Below, piece by piece: positions 41,059-51,961 of a stretch of DNA of 64,000 bases. The DNA lies in assembly GCA_000349905.1 (NCBI GenBank), contig KB722739.1:1010611-1074610 (forward strand). Direction: 5' to 3'. The stretch comes from Volvariella volvacea V23. Taxonomy: Eukaryota > Basidiomycota > Agaricomycetes > Agaricales > Pluteaceae. Position 1 is the stretch's first letter, and every line of letters begins with the position of its first letter. The translations under genes and the position numbers were made by a program. Below the pieces are notes generated by a model. It ran no database searches. It was not told the DNA's origin and saw only the letters and a list, made by a program, of their open reading frames with translations.

Positions 41059-42193
41059 ATGCCTCCACCTGCACCACGAACTCCTCTCCGGCGCGTCTCT
41101 CAAGGATCCCTGTTCGCCCTATCCCGCTCTAATCAAGACTCGGACGCTCCTCATGGTCTCGGCTTTCTCGAACCCGCTATGGCTGAACTCGTTGAAGAGG
41201 TCGAAACGCTTCAAACCAATGTGGAGGCAATGAAGCGGTTGAGCGAGTCTCTGGCGACGTTTAACGAATCATTTGCGAGTTGGCTTTATATTATGAGGAT
41301 GAACTCTTTGACGACAGATTGGCCTCAGGTGTGTGTATCCCTTACCCATCTGGTTCCGGTGACTTATAGGCTCCAAGGCTCCGATCGACGAATCCTACGA
41401 ACTGGCCAAGCAGCGAACAGGTGCATACTTCTTAATTTTCAAACACCGAGTCCAACCGTGCTTACGAGAAACACCAACAGCCGATCGAAAAGTTCTAGCT
41501 GAAATAGAAGCGATGCAAGAACAACTCGCCAAAGCTGCCGCCGCACCTCCACTTCCAGAAGTCGCGGAGGAGAAGACCATGATGACCGATGCGGACACAA
41601 CTTTTGCCGCAAATACTACCATTACCGCAGCTTCAGCGGCAGCGTCGTCCAATAACAAACCGGGTGGCCAGCCTAAGAAGAAGGGAAAAGCAAGGATGAC
41701 GGCCAAAGAGAAGAAGGAGCGTTCCGTGAGTGCGATCGTAAAGCTGTTTGATGACTTGAGGCTGACAGTGGTTTAGATGGAATTGGAGAGGATTATATCT
41801 TGTTTACCACTAGAGTTTCGTGGAAGCGATCCCGTACGTGTTTCATTGTCCCGCCAACTGCTTTTGGCTGACCGATCTCTAGAACCTTCGGCGGAGTATG
41901 GAAGCGGTTATTGAGGGTCTCATGGATGCACCTGATCAGACAGTAAAACGTACGTCCTCTTTCTGTTACCTCGTCGGCCGTAATGCTGATACCGTAAATG
42001 CAGTGTACGATCTCATCAAACCTCCCGATCTCTCTCAGGCTAGAGTGAACAAATGTCTTATAGCTCTAGTGAATCGGAAGGTCGTGAGGAAAGATAACAG
42101 CACGGTACGTTCTAGCATCAGTGTATATGCGCATAACTTATAGATCTACGTACCCAGGGAACGGTTTTGTATCATTGGCAAGGGTTGCCATAA
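41059..42193 (+). CDS. DAM1: DASH complex subunit DAM1 with C-terminal extension
   Basis: Seven exons (41059-41328, 41378-41420, 41481-41725, 41777-41833, 41883-41949, 42004-42104, 42158-42193) join in phase to 272 aa. Residues 1-100 are classical Dam1: RTPLRRVSQGSLFALSRSN, HGLGFLEPAMAELVEEVETL, LATFNESFASWLYIMRMN and WPQAPIDESYELAKQR. A basic/Ala linker (KPGGQPKKKGKARMTAKEKK) leads to a second conserved-looking module: MELERIISCLPLEFRGSDPN, VIEGLMDAPDQTVKLYDLIK, DLSQARVNKCLIALVNRKVV and GTVLYHWQGLP, which looks like a winged helix. Dam1 couples kinetochores to microtubules in the DASH ring. The exon-4 start is an ATG right after a TAG in the unspliced frame, so a separate downstream gene is an alternative, but the donor GTGAGT and branch CTGAC favour splicing. 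Confidence 0.85.
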
Positions 42194-42683
42194 TATCGCT
42201 ATCATAGCTCCAGTTTCGTTTTTGATCAATGCAGTTGTACTATACATCTCAGTGTCAGTATCCTTCGTCTTCATTGACGATCGCTCCTGTGCACGAAAGT
42301 TCAAGACTTCTAGTCAACGTGTAACTCGGGATCCAGATCATACATACACCATTACGAAAAGCCCCCTATCATAATGGAGTAAAAGATGCCCTGAACACAA
42401 AATCCCTTGTCGAATATCGCATCGCAAACTCATACAACGGAGCCAATCATAGGCTCTTTAAGCCTCCTGAATTCCTTTGATCTTTATATAGAAATATTAC
42501 AATCCTCAATTCTGGTACGTACCCCTATGCCTAAACGATTTGGTCAGCAGATGAGATCAAACTCCTGTATAAGAATTAGATTGTGTCTGCTTAGGAGCTT
42601 CCAACCGAGTTGTACTTCAAATTCATAATATCCATACACTCTCAACGACCATCCAAACTATGATCATACCAGCATCGCTCAAG
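42194..42683. other. intergenic, promoter of HNH_2 copy 2
   Basis: 490 bp, AT-rich; no separate gene seen. Confidence 0.5.
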
Positions 42684-44002
42684 ATGTGGAATAAACTTTC
42701 TTTACCAACCCTCTTCACCTCAAAGATCAAAGACTCTCGAATGGCCAACCCTTCTTTCTTCATTAAGCAGTACAATCGTGTCCGAAACCTTGAAAACAAC
42801 TTCAAGCTCCCCCCACAGACGAGAACATCAGCTACAATTGCACTGGCACTCAGAGTCTTGGGGTACTCAATGCGAGAAACACGATCTTATGATGGTCTTG
42901 TGCGCATGTCTGAGGCCATAAACTCTATCGCATCCGATGAGGAATTCGACCACTTGACTGCTCTCGGGAGGTGCTATATTCGGGATTTTGTGAGCCTTTG
43001 TACGATTCATCTCCTCCATTAAATCATCCCTATTTACCTGTCTCTAGTCTACAATCCCCCTAGTTTAAGGCGAGACGGGTCAGACAATGGTGTTTTCCTC
43101 CCAATTCACCCCGAAGAACGTGCGAAATATATCTCCTTCAGAAGAAATGGGGTGTTACCTCGCATATACAAAGAACTTCTTGTACGTCCCATATCGTTGC
43201 CAACACACTGCCAACATTGACCTCTAGAGTCCCGATAACACAGAGATTAGATCGAGATGGATATAGGTGTCTGTTATCTGGCGCTTACGACTTTCGCTAC
43301 AGAAAGCCAAATGTAGGCAAGCACGAGAATATCGTTGACTTCACCGAAATATACGAAGCAAACATTATACCGCCTCGCTACATAAAACGAGGGCTGGCCG
43401 AGTCGAAAAAGAAGGTGGGAAGTCTCCCTATTAGTGATTGGTTCATCAGCCTTACTGTATCTGATGCTAGTCTCCTAAAACTCAAATCAATTCTATCTTG
43501 AAGAATTTCGGCTACAATGACGTTGTCAACATGCGCAACGATGAATGGGTACATGACCTTCATAACGTCCTGACCTTAGAGGCAAGCGTATACGACGATT
43601 TAGTTCCCTGGGCCTCTGGCTTGAAGCAACGGTATTTACATCCATCCAATTCCTACTTGCCCAGTGCTCTAATCACATGGTACGCAGGACAACCGAAATG
43701 AGTACAAGATTTGTGTAAGTGCGGAAGATACCAGGCCAGGAGCCCCGACAGATGTCCAAGGCATCTTCCAAGGTGTCGACGTTGTCACCTTGAGGGGCAC
43801 GGCTGAACTTCCAGCACCGTGCGCGCGGCTTCTCGAGTTCCACGCAACATGCTGCAGAATTGCTCATATGTCTGGAGCAGATGAATTTTTGAAGGAGTTT
43901 CGGCGAGAAAGGGAGGAGGAGATAGAGCTTCAAAGGTCAGAAGCCTATGTAGATTTTACAAATCTCACTGCGCATATACCTCTCCCATGGAACAATGCCT
44001 GA
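42684..44002 (+). CDS. HNH_2-family protein (possible degenerate nuclease), copy 2
   Basis: I use ATG 42684 (MWNKLSLPTLFTSKIKDS) because it aligns with the start of copy 1; ATG 42660 is upstream in the same frame. Exons give SFFIKQYNRVRNLENNF, DHLTALGRCYIRDF, YNPPSLRRDGSDNGVFLPI, then the HNH core RLDRDGYRCLLSGAYDFRYR and EANIIPPRYIKRGLAESK, then NFGYNDVVNMRNDEWVHDL, NVLTLEA and VPWASGLKQRY. The last exon has NRNEYKICVSAEDTRPG, LPAPCARLLEFHATCCRIAH and MSGADEFLKEFRRE, ending at TGA 44000-44002. As in copy 1, the expected His of A-H-I-I-P is Asn. Intron phases match copy 1 throughout. Function unknown. Confidence 0.72.
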
Positions 44003-44659
44003 GCAAAGCATTCGTGATTATCTTCTAGTATTGCGGGAAATTTATGCGCTCTAGAAATGGGGCTTTGAATCTCGTAGTGTTTCCATGTCATTTGTATTTA
44101 AACCGAGGGATGTGTCAACGAAGAGCATGCATGGAATAGATTTTATGTACCATTCAATATGCTGCTGTCCAAATTAACCCACATTACCCAGGCTTTCCCA
44201 ATCGTATTCGAGGGTGCTCAGTAAACTGGCCAACTGAATATCAGCATCTTATTACTTGAAATTGCGTCCTCTACTATTTTTGTATGATCATGTATCAGTG
44301 TTCTGAGAAGTTGCTGTTGGATTTCTTTGCTCAGATATAATCAAGACTGTCATCGTCAAGGCATTAATCTGTGTTACCCTTCCCTCCTGGCCTAGTGCCA
44401 CTATTCAGCCTTCTAGGTGACTCTGCACCGCGATATTAAATATGGTACCCATCTAGATAAGTATGAGGCTGCTGTAGTGCCGATTGTCCAGCGTTCAGGA
44501 ATTCGTGTATTTCCCTTTGATCTATTCGGTATACGTTATTTCAATCCTACGGTTCTAGCTCCTATTTTAATACGTGTACTTGGGAGTAGGTCTTAGTCGA
44601 TATCATATTCAGACACACACCATACTCCACCGACTAGATTAGCATACTAGCTAACCAAC
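44003..44659. other. intergenic between HNH_2 copy 2 and its pseudogene
   Basis: 657 bp, AT-rich, no coding feature recognised. Confidence 0.45.
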
Positions 44660-45312
44660 ATGCTAGGCAGATTTCGCCACTCCTCATTACCTCCGCTCTT
44701 CAATTCCAGGATTAGGGACCCCGGCAAACCCCTCTTTCTTCATCAAAAATACGAACGGTTCGAAAACTTGAGTACAAATTAGAACTGTATCGCCTACAAA
44801 ATTCTCACCTGACAATGCACTAGCCCTGGGACACTCGATGCGAGAAATTGGGTCTTGTGAAGGTCTCGTGCGTATGTCAGAGGCTATGGGCTCTATACCA
44901 TAAAATAATGAAATCATCGAATTGACCGCTCTCGGAAGGTGATGTATTCAAGATTTTATCAGCCTTTGTGTGACTTCTTTTGTCCTATTCCCTGAGATTG
45001 TTTCGGCTCATAGTATATCCCATATGAATAGAAAGTCTGTCGTAGTACAGGTGCAACCCCATCAGGGAGTTTGACGAAATCGAACGTCCTCATTCCAGGT
45101 GCTAGTACAAAGGGAACGGATGAACTACCAGCACCACGCGCACAGCTGCTTGAGTTTCATGAAACATGCATTTGTCTGGGGCAGATGAATTTCTAAGGAA
45201 AATCTACCTTGAAACGGATGACGAAGCAGGGTTCCGAGATTCAGAGCACTACATGGACCTCTTAGAACTAACTCAGCATTTGCCTCCTGGTTTATATCAT
45301 CCTGTTGTATGA
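44660..45312 (+). pseudogene. HNH_2-family pseudogene, core deleted
   Basis: Begins MLGRFRHSSLPPLFNSRI, KPLFLHQKYERFENLSTN and then a TAG, equivalent to the start of copy 2. Continues ALGHSMREIGSCEGLVRMSE, a TGA where copy 2 has CYIRDF, then jumps to TKGTDELPAPRAQLLEFHET and, in another frame, LSGADEFLRKIYLETDDEAG and LTQHLPPGLYHPVV with a stop at 45310-45312. About 600 bp including the whole HNH core is missing, with at least two stops and one frameshift. It is a decayed tandem copy of 42684-44002. It ends only 186 bp before the MED8 start. Confidence 0.8.
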
Positions 45313-45498
45313 GTTATGGTGCAGATACTCAGTAATAGAGCTTTAAGTTCAGTTGGCAGCGGCATGGCATCAGTTCATAGGCAGTGCCAGGATGGTATCG
45401 TAGAGCGATTTCGGCGTTTGCCCTTGTCGGAGATTGAACTTGGCAATGGTGGCGTAAAGCGCACTCCGAAGCTCGACGAGTGCCTAAGCATCGAAATC

Positions 45499-46491
45499 AT
45501 GGCCACACAGCAAGCGCCAAAAGACCAAAAACCATCGGGACCACCTCAGATGACGTTTGACCATAGTCAACTGCCGGTCTCCCACCTCGAATCGCTGAAA
45601 TACAAAACCAGCCAAATCATCGAATCTATCCAGGCCCTCCAGCGCACTATACAACAACAAGACCAGCCATTTATGCCTCCTTGGCCGGATATCCTGTCCA
45701 AATACAATGTTATATTGTCGCAGACACACAACCTTTCTAATGCTCTCGTGTCGCCCGTGCCCTCTGCCAGCTCTAGCTTCAGTGGCAGCGGACACGTTGG
45801 AGCGCGACGCAGCGCGCCAATTCAAAATCCCTACGAGCGTATAGCGCTTCACCCGCGAAATAACATGACGGATACGCAGCTTGACAACGAAGTCGCCCCG
45901 ATTCTGCGCAACCAGCAGACAGTCGATGTGTTGAAACAGGAAAACGAAACGGTGAAGAGGCTGTCGGAATGCATGAAGACCAGGGGATCGCTAGGTGTTC
46001 TTGGGGTTGTGCAGCTGCCGCAACAGTCAGCGATGCAACTTGGGCTGGGGATGGGGTATACGCAGAAGAAACCAGAGTACGAAGATGTGCTGGCGGAGTG
46101 CGAACAGATCAAGAATGACCACGATAGAAGGGTTGAGAGGGCGGTGAGGGCGGTGACGATGCTGAGAGAAAAGTTTGACTGGAAGCAGAGAGTGGAAGTG
46201 CAAGAAGAGGAACCAGAGGAGCTGGAGTGGGACCCGAGATTGGCCGCCACCAACGCTACTGGTGAGACTGGCGCAGAAAATGGCGTTGGGGTTGTTGAGG
46301 TTGACGCAGTGATGACTGATGTCGGGGAAGCCGAGGACGAAGAGGAAGGTGGTGGATCCAGCAGCGACGACGACGACGAAGTTGAAGGCGCTCTGCAGAT
46401 CAACGGGCACGCTGGCAGCCAGACGCCGACTTCGCCAACGTATCCGCCCGCGTACAATGGCGGTTTCATGGGCGGGACAGGTGGCCTGTAG
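45499..46491 (+). CDS. MED8: Mediator complex subunit 8
   Basis: A single exon of 330 aa from ATG 45499 (MATQQAPKDQKPSGPPQM). The frame is open back to an ATG at 45316, but that part overlaps decayed HNH_2 sequence and does not look like MED8. The conserved Med8 start LPVSHLESLKYKTSQIIES, then QALQRTIQQQDQP, WPDILSKYNVILSQTHNLS and DNEVAPILRNQQ are present. The C-terminus has a helical stretch (DVLAECEQIKNDHDRRVER) and an acidic tail. It is part of the Mediator head module that links regulators to RNA polymerase II. Confidence 0.88.
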   Translation: MATQQAPKDQKPSGPPQMTFDHSQLPVSHLESLKYKTSQIIESIQALQRTIQQQDQPFMPPWPDILSKYNVILSQTHNLSNALVSPVPSASSSFSGSGHVGARRSAPIQNPYERIALHPRNNMTDTQLDNEVAPILRNQQTVDVLKQENETVKRLSECMKTRGSLGVLGVVQLPQQSAMQLGLGMGYTQKKPEYEDVLAECEQIKNDHDRRVERAVRAVTMLREKFDWKQRVEVQEEEPEELEWDPRLAATNATGETGAENGVGVVEVDAVMTDVGEAEDEEEGGGSSSDDDDEVEGALQINGHAGSQTPTSPTYPPAYNGGFMGGTGGL

Positions 46492-46609
46492 GTGCAGCCG
46501 TACCACCCTTTGGATGTGTAGCACTACCGTTGGTCAATGTCATCCAGATTTTCGACCTGCAGCGGTTCGGTCCGAATGTTTGCACGACGTCATCGATTTC
46601 GTTCGCGGT

Positions 46610-46622
46610 GGTATATATACCG
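46610..46622 (+). promoter_or_regulatory. TATA-like element of large secreted protein gene
   Basis: GGTATATATACC palindrome about 90-100 nt upstream of ATG 46710. Confidence 0.4.
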
Positions 46623-46709
46623 CTCACACCCGTCTCTCGCTCATTCCCTCTCATCCTCGTACCACCACCTTCGTCGGCGTGGTCACCCGCTGCTCGCGAT
46701 TTCTCAACA

Positions 46710-49186
46710 ATGCGCCTTACATGGCACTTCACGCTCCTTGCAACCCTCTTACCCGGTATTCTCTCCCGCCATGTACACAACAAATCCACCACCTACCAAC
46801 TTAGCCCGCACTTTTTCTCCAATCGCGCTGCTGATACCTCTTCTTCCCCGCCACACTCGCCGCCTTCAAGAACCCGATCCTCCCATAACGTCATTGCGTC
46901 GCGACAACATCGCGAACGAAGATCACTGCTAGATGTATGCGCGTCTGTGGACGCATCTTTACTCGTAGATACCGCAAAATTGTTGGGTCTAGGAGATCTG
47001 GACGTTGACACCAACCTCAAACTGTGTTTGTGCCTCAAAGTGAGTGGAACAATCCTTCATAAGTTGCGTATATGCGCGTTTGCTGATGGTTATTGATAGG
47101 ATCTAGATATTTGGTTGGATACAGACGCGAATGCGAATGTATTAACGAGAATACTGGGGAGAGGCCCATTGAAACTGATACTCCAACTCCTGGTACGCGT
47201 TTTACCCTCCTTTGCAGAACGATTGAACGCTGATCTCTCCTCGGGTCAGTTAAATACATCGCCCACAGCCCACACATGCTCTCTTCCTCCGCACTCTCAT
47301 CGCATTTGCAATGACCAAAATCCTTGTCATTATGAATGCGACCCTGGCTGGATCAGGCAAGGAGACCAATGTATATGCACTCCTCCGAATGTTCCTTGCA
47401 GGGGCGAGTGCCAGCAGGTGAGCTGTTTAGTTCTGCTCGTGACATTGGCACTTTACCTACCTCTTTTCCATTCCAGAGCTGCCCTTCGCCTCGCCCAGGC
47501 AATTCACAGTCCAATCCACCAGCCAAGAGATCCCAATCCACGAGGCGTATGCATCGGATCAAACTCTCGAGTTCTTGCAATATCAATCCTCTCCTCCAGG
47601 GCCGCATTAAATCGCTAGTTCAATTAGTCGTCAGGTTGCGCAGCGGGTCATTAGTCGGAGTCAACGAACGCGATAGTGCAAGACTAGCCCTCACATGTAT
47701 CACGTTAGCAAATTCGTCCACGGTACAAGGACTTTTGGATTCGGTTGCCAGGGTCGCCACCTTGGCCGTTCGTTTACGCTCGACGTTAGAGGCCGACACC
47801 TTAGTGGCAGACCTGGTGAGCCTAATTGTTGAGGAAAGCCTTGCTCTGCAGACATGGTGCGCCACCCACCCCATTTTGGCCAACGGTGGCGGCTCTATCC
47901 AGTCCAGGGTTGCAATTGGCGTTTCCATTGATCTACACTCACTTGGCTTGGGACCTGCTTCCACGTCGTTGAATGGTTCATCGTTCCCTCCTGGCCTTTC
48001 CCTTGGACCGTTATCAATCAACACTACTCTCGGTTTGGATACCCCTATCTTGTCGTCGAATATTAGTCTCGGTACCAACTCGAATGTTGCTCTAAATCTG
48101 GGTTCTGGTTCCACTGCATTGGTTAATGTGACCATCGGGAATGGGGACTTGTCCCTTTCACCTCTCCTCATCAACTCCTCGGTGCTCTTTACTTCAGGCC
48201 TCCTCTCCCCACCTTTAGCGTTGGAGCTTTCCGATCTAGTTCACCTTGTCCTTGACACCGGGACTCTGTTGCAAGGCACACTTATTTCTTCCTCAGTCTC
48301 AGCGGGACTTATCGCTCCGTTGTTGAACGCAACCTCGTCCCTGCTTCACTTAGCATCCACCATCACGATAAACGCAGATTTATTGCCCTCAATTCATGCG
48401 CTTGTGGCGTCAACCACTTCTGTTAGAACAGCTCTTTTGGACTATGATACGGTGAACCTGCAGCTACTACAAGGTCTTGACGCCATTCTCGCTTGGGCAC
48501 TGCAATTACAGTTGTCGCTCAACATTTCGACTACCAGTCATAGCTCTCCATCCTCAACCCCATCTATCGGTGTTGGAGTCCAGGTCGGTGCCAATGCCAC
48601 GGGCCTTCTGGGCTCTCTCGGGCTTGGTGGTGTCGGCCTTTCTGCTGCGATTGGAGACCTAGGAGTTGGCTTGAACGTCCCCATTAACTCGATTTTAGGG
48701 GATGTGGAGCTCAACGGCGACGTCTCCGTTGCCACACCTATCCCTGCATCAGCTAATTTGGGAATCACAGGTGCATTGGGAGATCTCCTTGATGCCATCG
48801 TGGATCTTCGCGTGGGCGGAGCAAGCTTACTTTCAGCATCTGGCATAACGAACACTACGCTCAGTATTTTAACCGGCATTAACCAACTCCTTGGGGTGAC
48901 ACTCAACTTGACGGCCTCAGGCAACGTTATGCTCGGCTTGGACGTGGTCCTCCACTCCCTCTCGCAGCTGAGCGTGACGCTGGATTCGAACTCTCACTTG
49001 GATTTGGATTTGGGGGTAGGAGAGTGCGAGGACTTGATGGAGATGGTCCATTCGTGCTTGAGTGTGCTATCTGACATTCGGATTGCGCTTGGTGAATGTG
49101 GATGTTCGGATGATAGGGCTGTGATTGACGCAGTAGTGGATGTGGTCAACGAACGTGTGGATGGTCTGACGGTTTTGCAGCTCTGA
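46710..49186 (+). CDS. large secreted protein with Cys-rich (CPL1/EGF-like) segment
   Basis: Three exons (46710-47039, 47100-47417, 47477-49186), all phase 0, encode 785 aa. The start MRLTWHFTLLATLLPGILS is a signal peptide. Exon 1 ends in a helical block (LLDVCASVDASLLVDTAKLL). Exon 2 carries a Cys-rich knot: HRICNDQNPCHYECDPGW and CICTPPNVPCRGECQQ, typical of basidiomycete CPL1/priA-like secreted proteins. Exon 3 (570 aa) is rich in Leu, Ser, Gly and Asn with many N-glycosylation sites and repeated SLG-G and LDLGVG-type segments, ending CGCSDDRAVIDAVVDVVNER. It is probably a cell-surface or extracellular glycoprotein; function unknown. Confidence 0.75.
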
Positions 49187-49733
49187 TTCTTGGCTCTTAC
49201 GTTCTTTTGGTATCTTCCGCTCTTTTTGATGGCACCTTATTCATTAGTCTTTTATCATTGGCTGTTGTAGTATTGCGATGTTCTCTGCCTGCAGGTTTTT
49301 GTCTCTTGTGTCCGCGTGTAACCTGTTATACTTGTACTTCGCTTCGTACCTTATCCTTATCACTTCCCGCGTTGTGGAAGTCCGTCTACCGCAACCGGTT
49401 GCGGGAATAAAGAAAGATTGCCTATTACTACTCATTTTGCGAACCCCTTGAAACTAAATCGACGCCACCAAAATTGAATAAATATAATTGAAAACAGAAT
49501 GCATTTCTTCAAATGTATGAATGCCCTGTACATGCCCAAACCTATACATTTAAACGAAGAAAAGGGGGAGGGGTGGGAAGGAGGAAAGGAGGACAGGTCG
49601 GGATGAAGTGCAAGCGAAAGGCCTAGTGGAGATACGGAGTGAACGTGGCGTTGACATTGACAAGTCGGAAGTGCGTGTACGTGTGCATGCATGTCTAAGG
49701 CCAGGAAAACGCCAAACTTTTTCATCCCCGCAT
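49187..49733. other. intergenic between convergent genes
   Basis: 547 bp between the 3' ends of the secreted protein gene (+) and SDHB (-); no gene seen. Confidence 0.5.
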
Positions 49734-50882
49734 TTAATCCGCTGCGAGCTCGAGCTTGATCTTTGCGATGGCTTGGGCGGGGTTCAGTCCCTTTGGACAA
49801 GTTCGGGAGCCTAGAACACAAGTGATCAGTCCCAGAGTCACACAACAACGCCCACCACGACGCGACAAAAGAAGAGAGAAAGTCACTCACAATTGAAGAT
49901 GGTATGACACCTATACAAGCTCATCTCGTTCTGCAGCTTTTCCTTCCTCTGCGCGCCGTACGCGTCTCTGCTGTCCGCGATCCACCTGTAGGCCTGCATG
50001 AGGGTCGCGGGGCCGAGGTACTCGTCCTGGTTCCACCAGTAGCTCGGGCACGAGGTGGAGCAGCACGCGCAGAGGATGCACTCGTACAGCCCGTCGAGCT
50101 TCTTGCGGTCCTCGGGCGACTGGAGGAACTCGCCCTGCGCCGGGGGGTTGTCGTTTTGCAGCCAGGGCTGGATGGATTTGTATTGCTTGTAGAAGAGGGT
50201 CAGGTCGGGTACGAGGTCTTTGACGATGTACACTGAGGAGGGGGAGGGGGGTGAGAGGAGGCTAGGAGGGAGAGGGTATGTAAGCGGGTGACGTACTGTG
50301 GGGGAGAGGGTAGATCTTGGAGTCCTTGCCGCCGTCACGGTCGATGCGGCAGAGACAGGCGAGCGTGTTTTGGCCGTCAATGTTCATGGCGCAGGAGCCG
50401 CAGATGCCCTCGCGGCAGCTTCGGCGGAAAGTGAGGGTGGGATCCATCTCGTTCTTGATCTTGATGAGAGCGTCTAGGATCTACCGACAGCGGCATGTAT
50501 CAGCGTCGACAGAGGTGACAGCCTTATCGTGGACATACCATAGGACCGCACTGGTTGAGGTCAATCTTGTATGATTGGAGAGTAGGCTTGTTCGCTGGCT
50601 CATCCGGGTTCTAGAAGCGGCCCATCGCAACAGCGCAAAGGTAGACGGCCAGCATGCACGAGGCACGGAAGCAAGCAGCTAGCAATGAGAACCCCCGCTC
50701 AAACCTCCAAATCGAAAGTACAACCACCCACTCACCCAACGGTAGATCTTGAACTCCTTCATCAGCACCGGCTTCTGTGTAGGCTCAGCCTGGAAAGTCC
50801 TCGCTGTGGATGCGAAACCGCGGGCAGCCAAGAAAGAGGTGGAGGCACGCTTTGGCGCCGTTCGCGCGATGATGGACTGCAT
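49734..50882 (-). CDS. SDHB: succinate dehydrogenase iron-sulfur subunit
   Basis: Five exons (50882-50736, 50610-50539, 50480-50297, 50232-49891, 49810-49734) join in phase to 273 aa. The N-terminus [17 protein letters not shown] is a mitochondrial presequence. Conserved motifs: [36 protein letters not shown] (2Fe-2S ligands), [28 protein letters not shown] (4Fe-4S/3Fe-4S ligands), [32 protein letters not shown] and the end [12 protein letters not shown]. It is complex II of the respiratory chain, carrying electrons from SDHA to ubiquinone in the inner mitochondrial membrane. The His of RCHTIFNC, the site of common SDHI-fungicide resistance changes, is the ordinary His here. Confidence 0.97.
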
Positions 50883-51120
50883 TCTTGCTCCCGACACAAT
50901 ACGATGGAGTGAGCAGCAGGAACGAGGAGGAGAATGAAAGTGGAGGAGAGGAGAGATTCGGTTTAGAGTTTATTTCCTCGCGCGGGCGGACTGAAGCGGA
51001 GCGGTCGATTTCAGTCGCGTGATTTCGGGGTGAACACGGGTTGTCCTTGCTCCGGACCAATCACACTCCTTGCTTTTCACACTGATTATTAGGTAAGCAA
51101 AATCTAGACGGAGGCTACAG

Positions 51121-51961
51121 GTTAACGCCGCTGCGCTGCCGCCATTGCAGCATCGCGACCGGCGATGCGCTCGACGGCCTCGTCGGCATCCCCGACGTCG
51201 ATGCCAAACAGATCCCCTCCCTCTCGCTCTCCTCCGTGTCTGTGAGCAGAATGGGCTGCACCGGCCCCCGGGATGCCCAGCGTCCACGACGTATGTTGCG
51301 GTACTCCCTCCATCTGGTCCGACAGCATTTCGTAATCCGCGAAGGGCTGGACGAGAATGATCATGTGGCCGATAGGTGCCCAGTTGTAGGGCTGCGCGAA
51401 TCCAGGCGTTTGATTGACGCGGGCTGCGCCTGTGTATGACCTGTTTAGAGGGGTCATTAGCGCCTGCCGAGACGACCTGGTAGGGAAGAAACAGATCGAT
51501 ATCCAAGTCCTCTCAGTAACCCATATATCAGCCCAGTCATGCCAAAACACAGCGATCCACCTTTTGTCTTCCACCATCCTCTTGAATATCACTTGAGGAG
51601 TGACGTCCACGTCGTGCGATGCAGTGCTGTATCGAAAGTCGGCATCTAGCATTCGCAACTAGATCGGAGGATAACACCCAACTAATGCACCTCTGTGTCG
51701 TCGAATGGGAATCTTAATAGATGTCCTCTGAGGATCTTGACAAGGTTATTCCATGTAGGCTTCACTTCTTCGATAACCTTTTCCGCGTCTTCGCCCCCTG
51801 GGGATCCACTAAAGATGCTGATTCTGGTAACGGGAACTCGATTTCCTTGAGGTAAGCGAGAACTTGAGCCGGGGTATAGGTGTACGGAGAGTCAACTTGA
51901 AACGGATGCCTAATCCACGGTCTATCTTCCTGGGACTGGGTTGAACGCGCTACAATGGCCA
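51121..51961 (-). pseudogene. arylamine N-acetyltransferase copy 1, frameshifted and truncated
   Basis: ATG 51961 gives MAIVARSTQSQEDRPWIRHP and the family N-terminus SPYTYTPAQVLAYLKEIEFP, then KPTWNNLVKILRGHLLRFPF. Exon 2 (TASHDVDVTPQVIFKRMVE) loses frame just before the catalytic Cys: compared with the other copies two bases are missing near 51558-51562, and the shifted frame reads GGSLCFGMTGLIYGLLRGLG. Exon 3 keeps the His motif IGHMIILVQPFADY, then drifts between frames (TYVVDAG; PVQPILLTDTEESE). About 150 residues of the last domain are deleted: sequence jumps to FGIDVGDADEAVERIAGRDA at the stop. It is not expected to make an active NAT. GC content of its 3' part is high. Confidence 0.75.

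Noticed and set aside
45849..46469. 206-codon minus frame over MED8
   Set aside because: Ser-rich antisense shadow of the acidic MED8 C-terminus.
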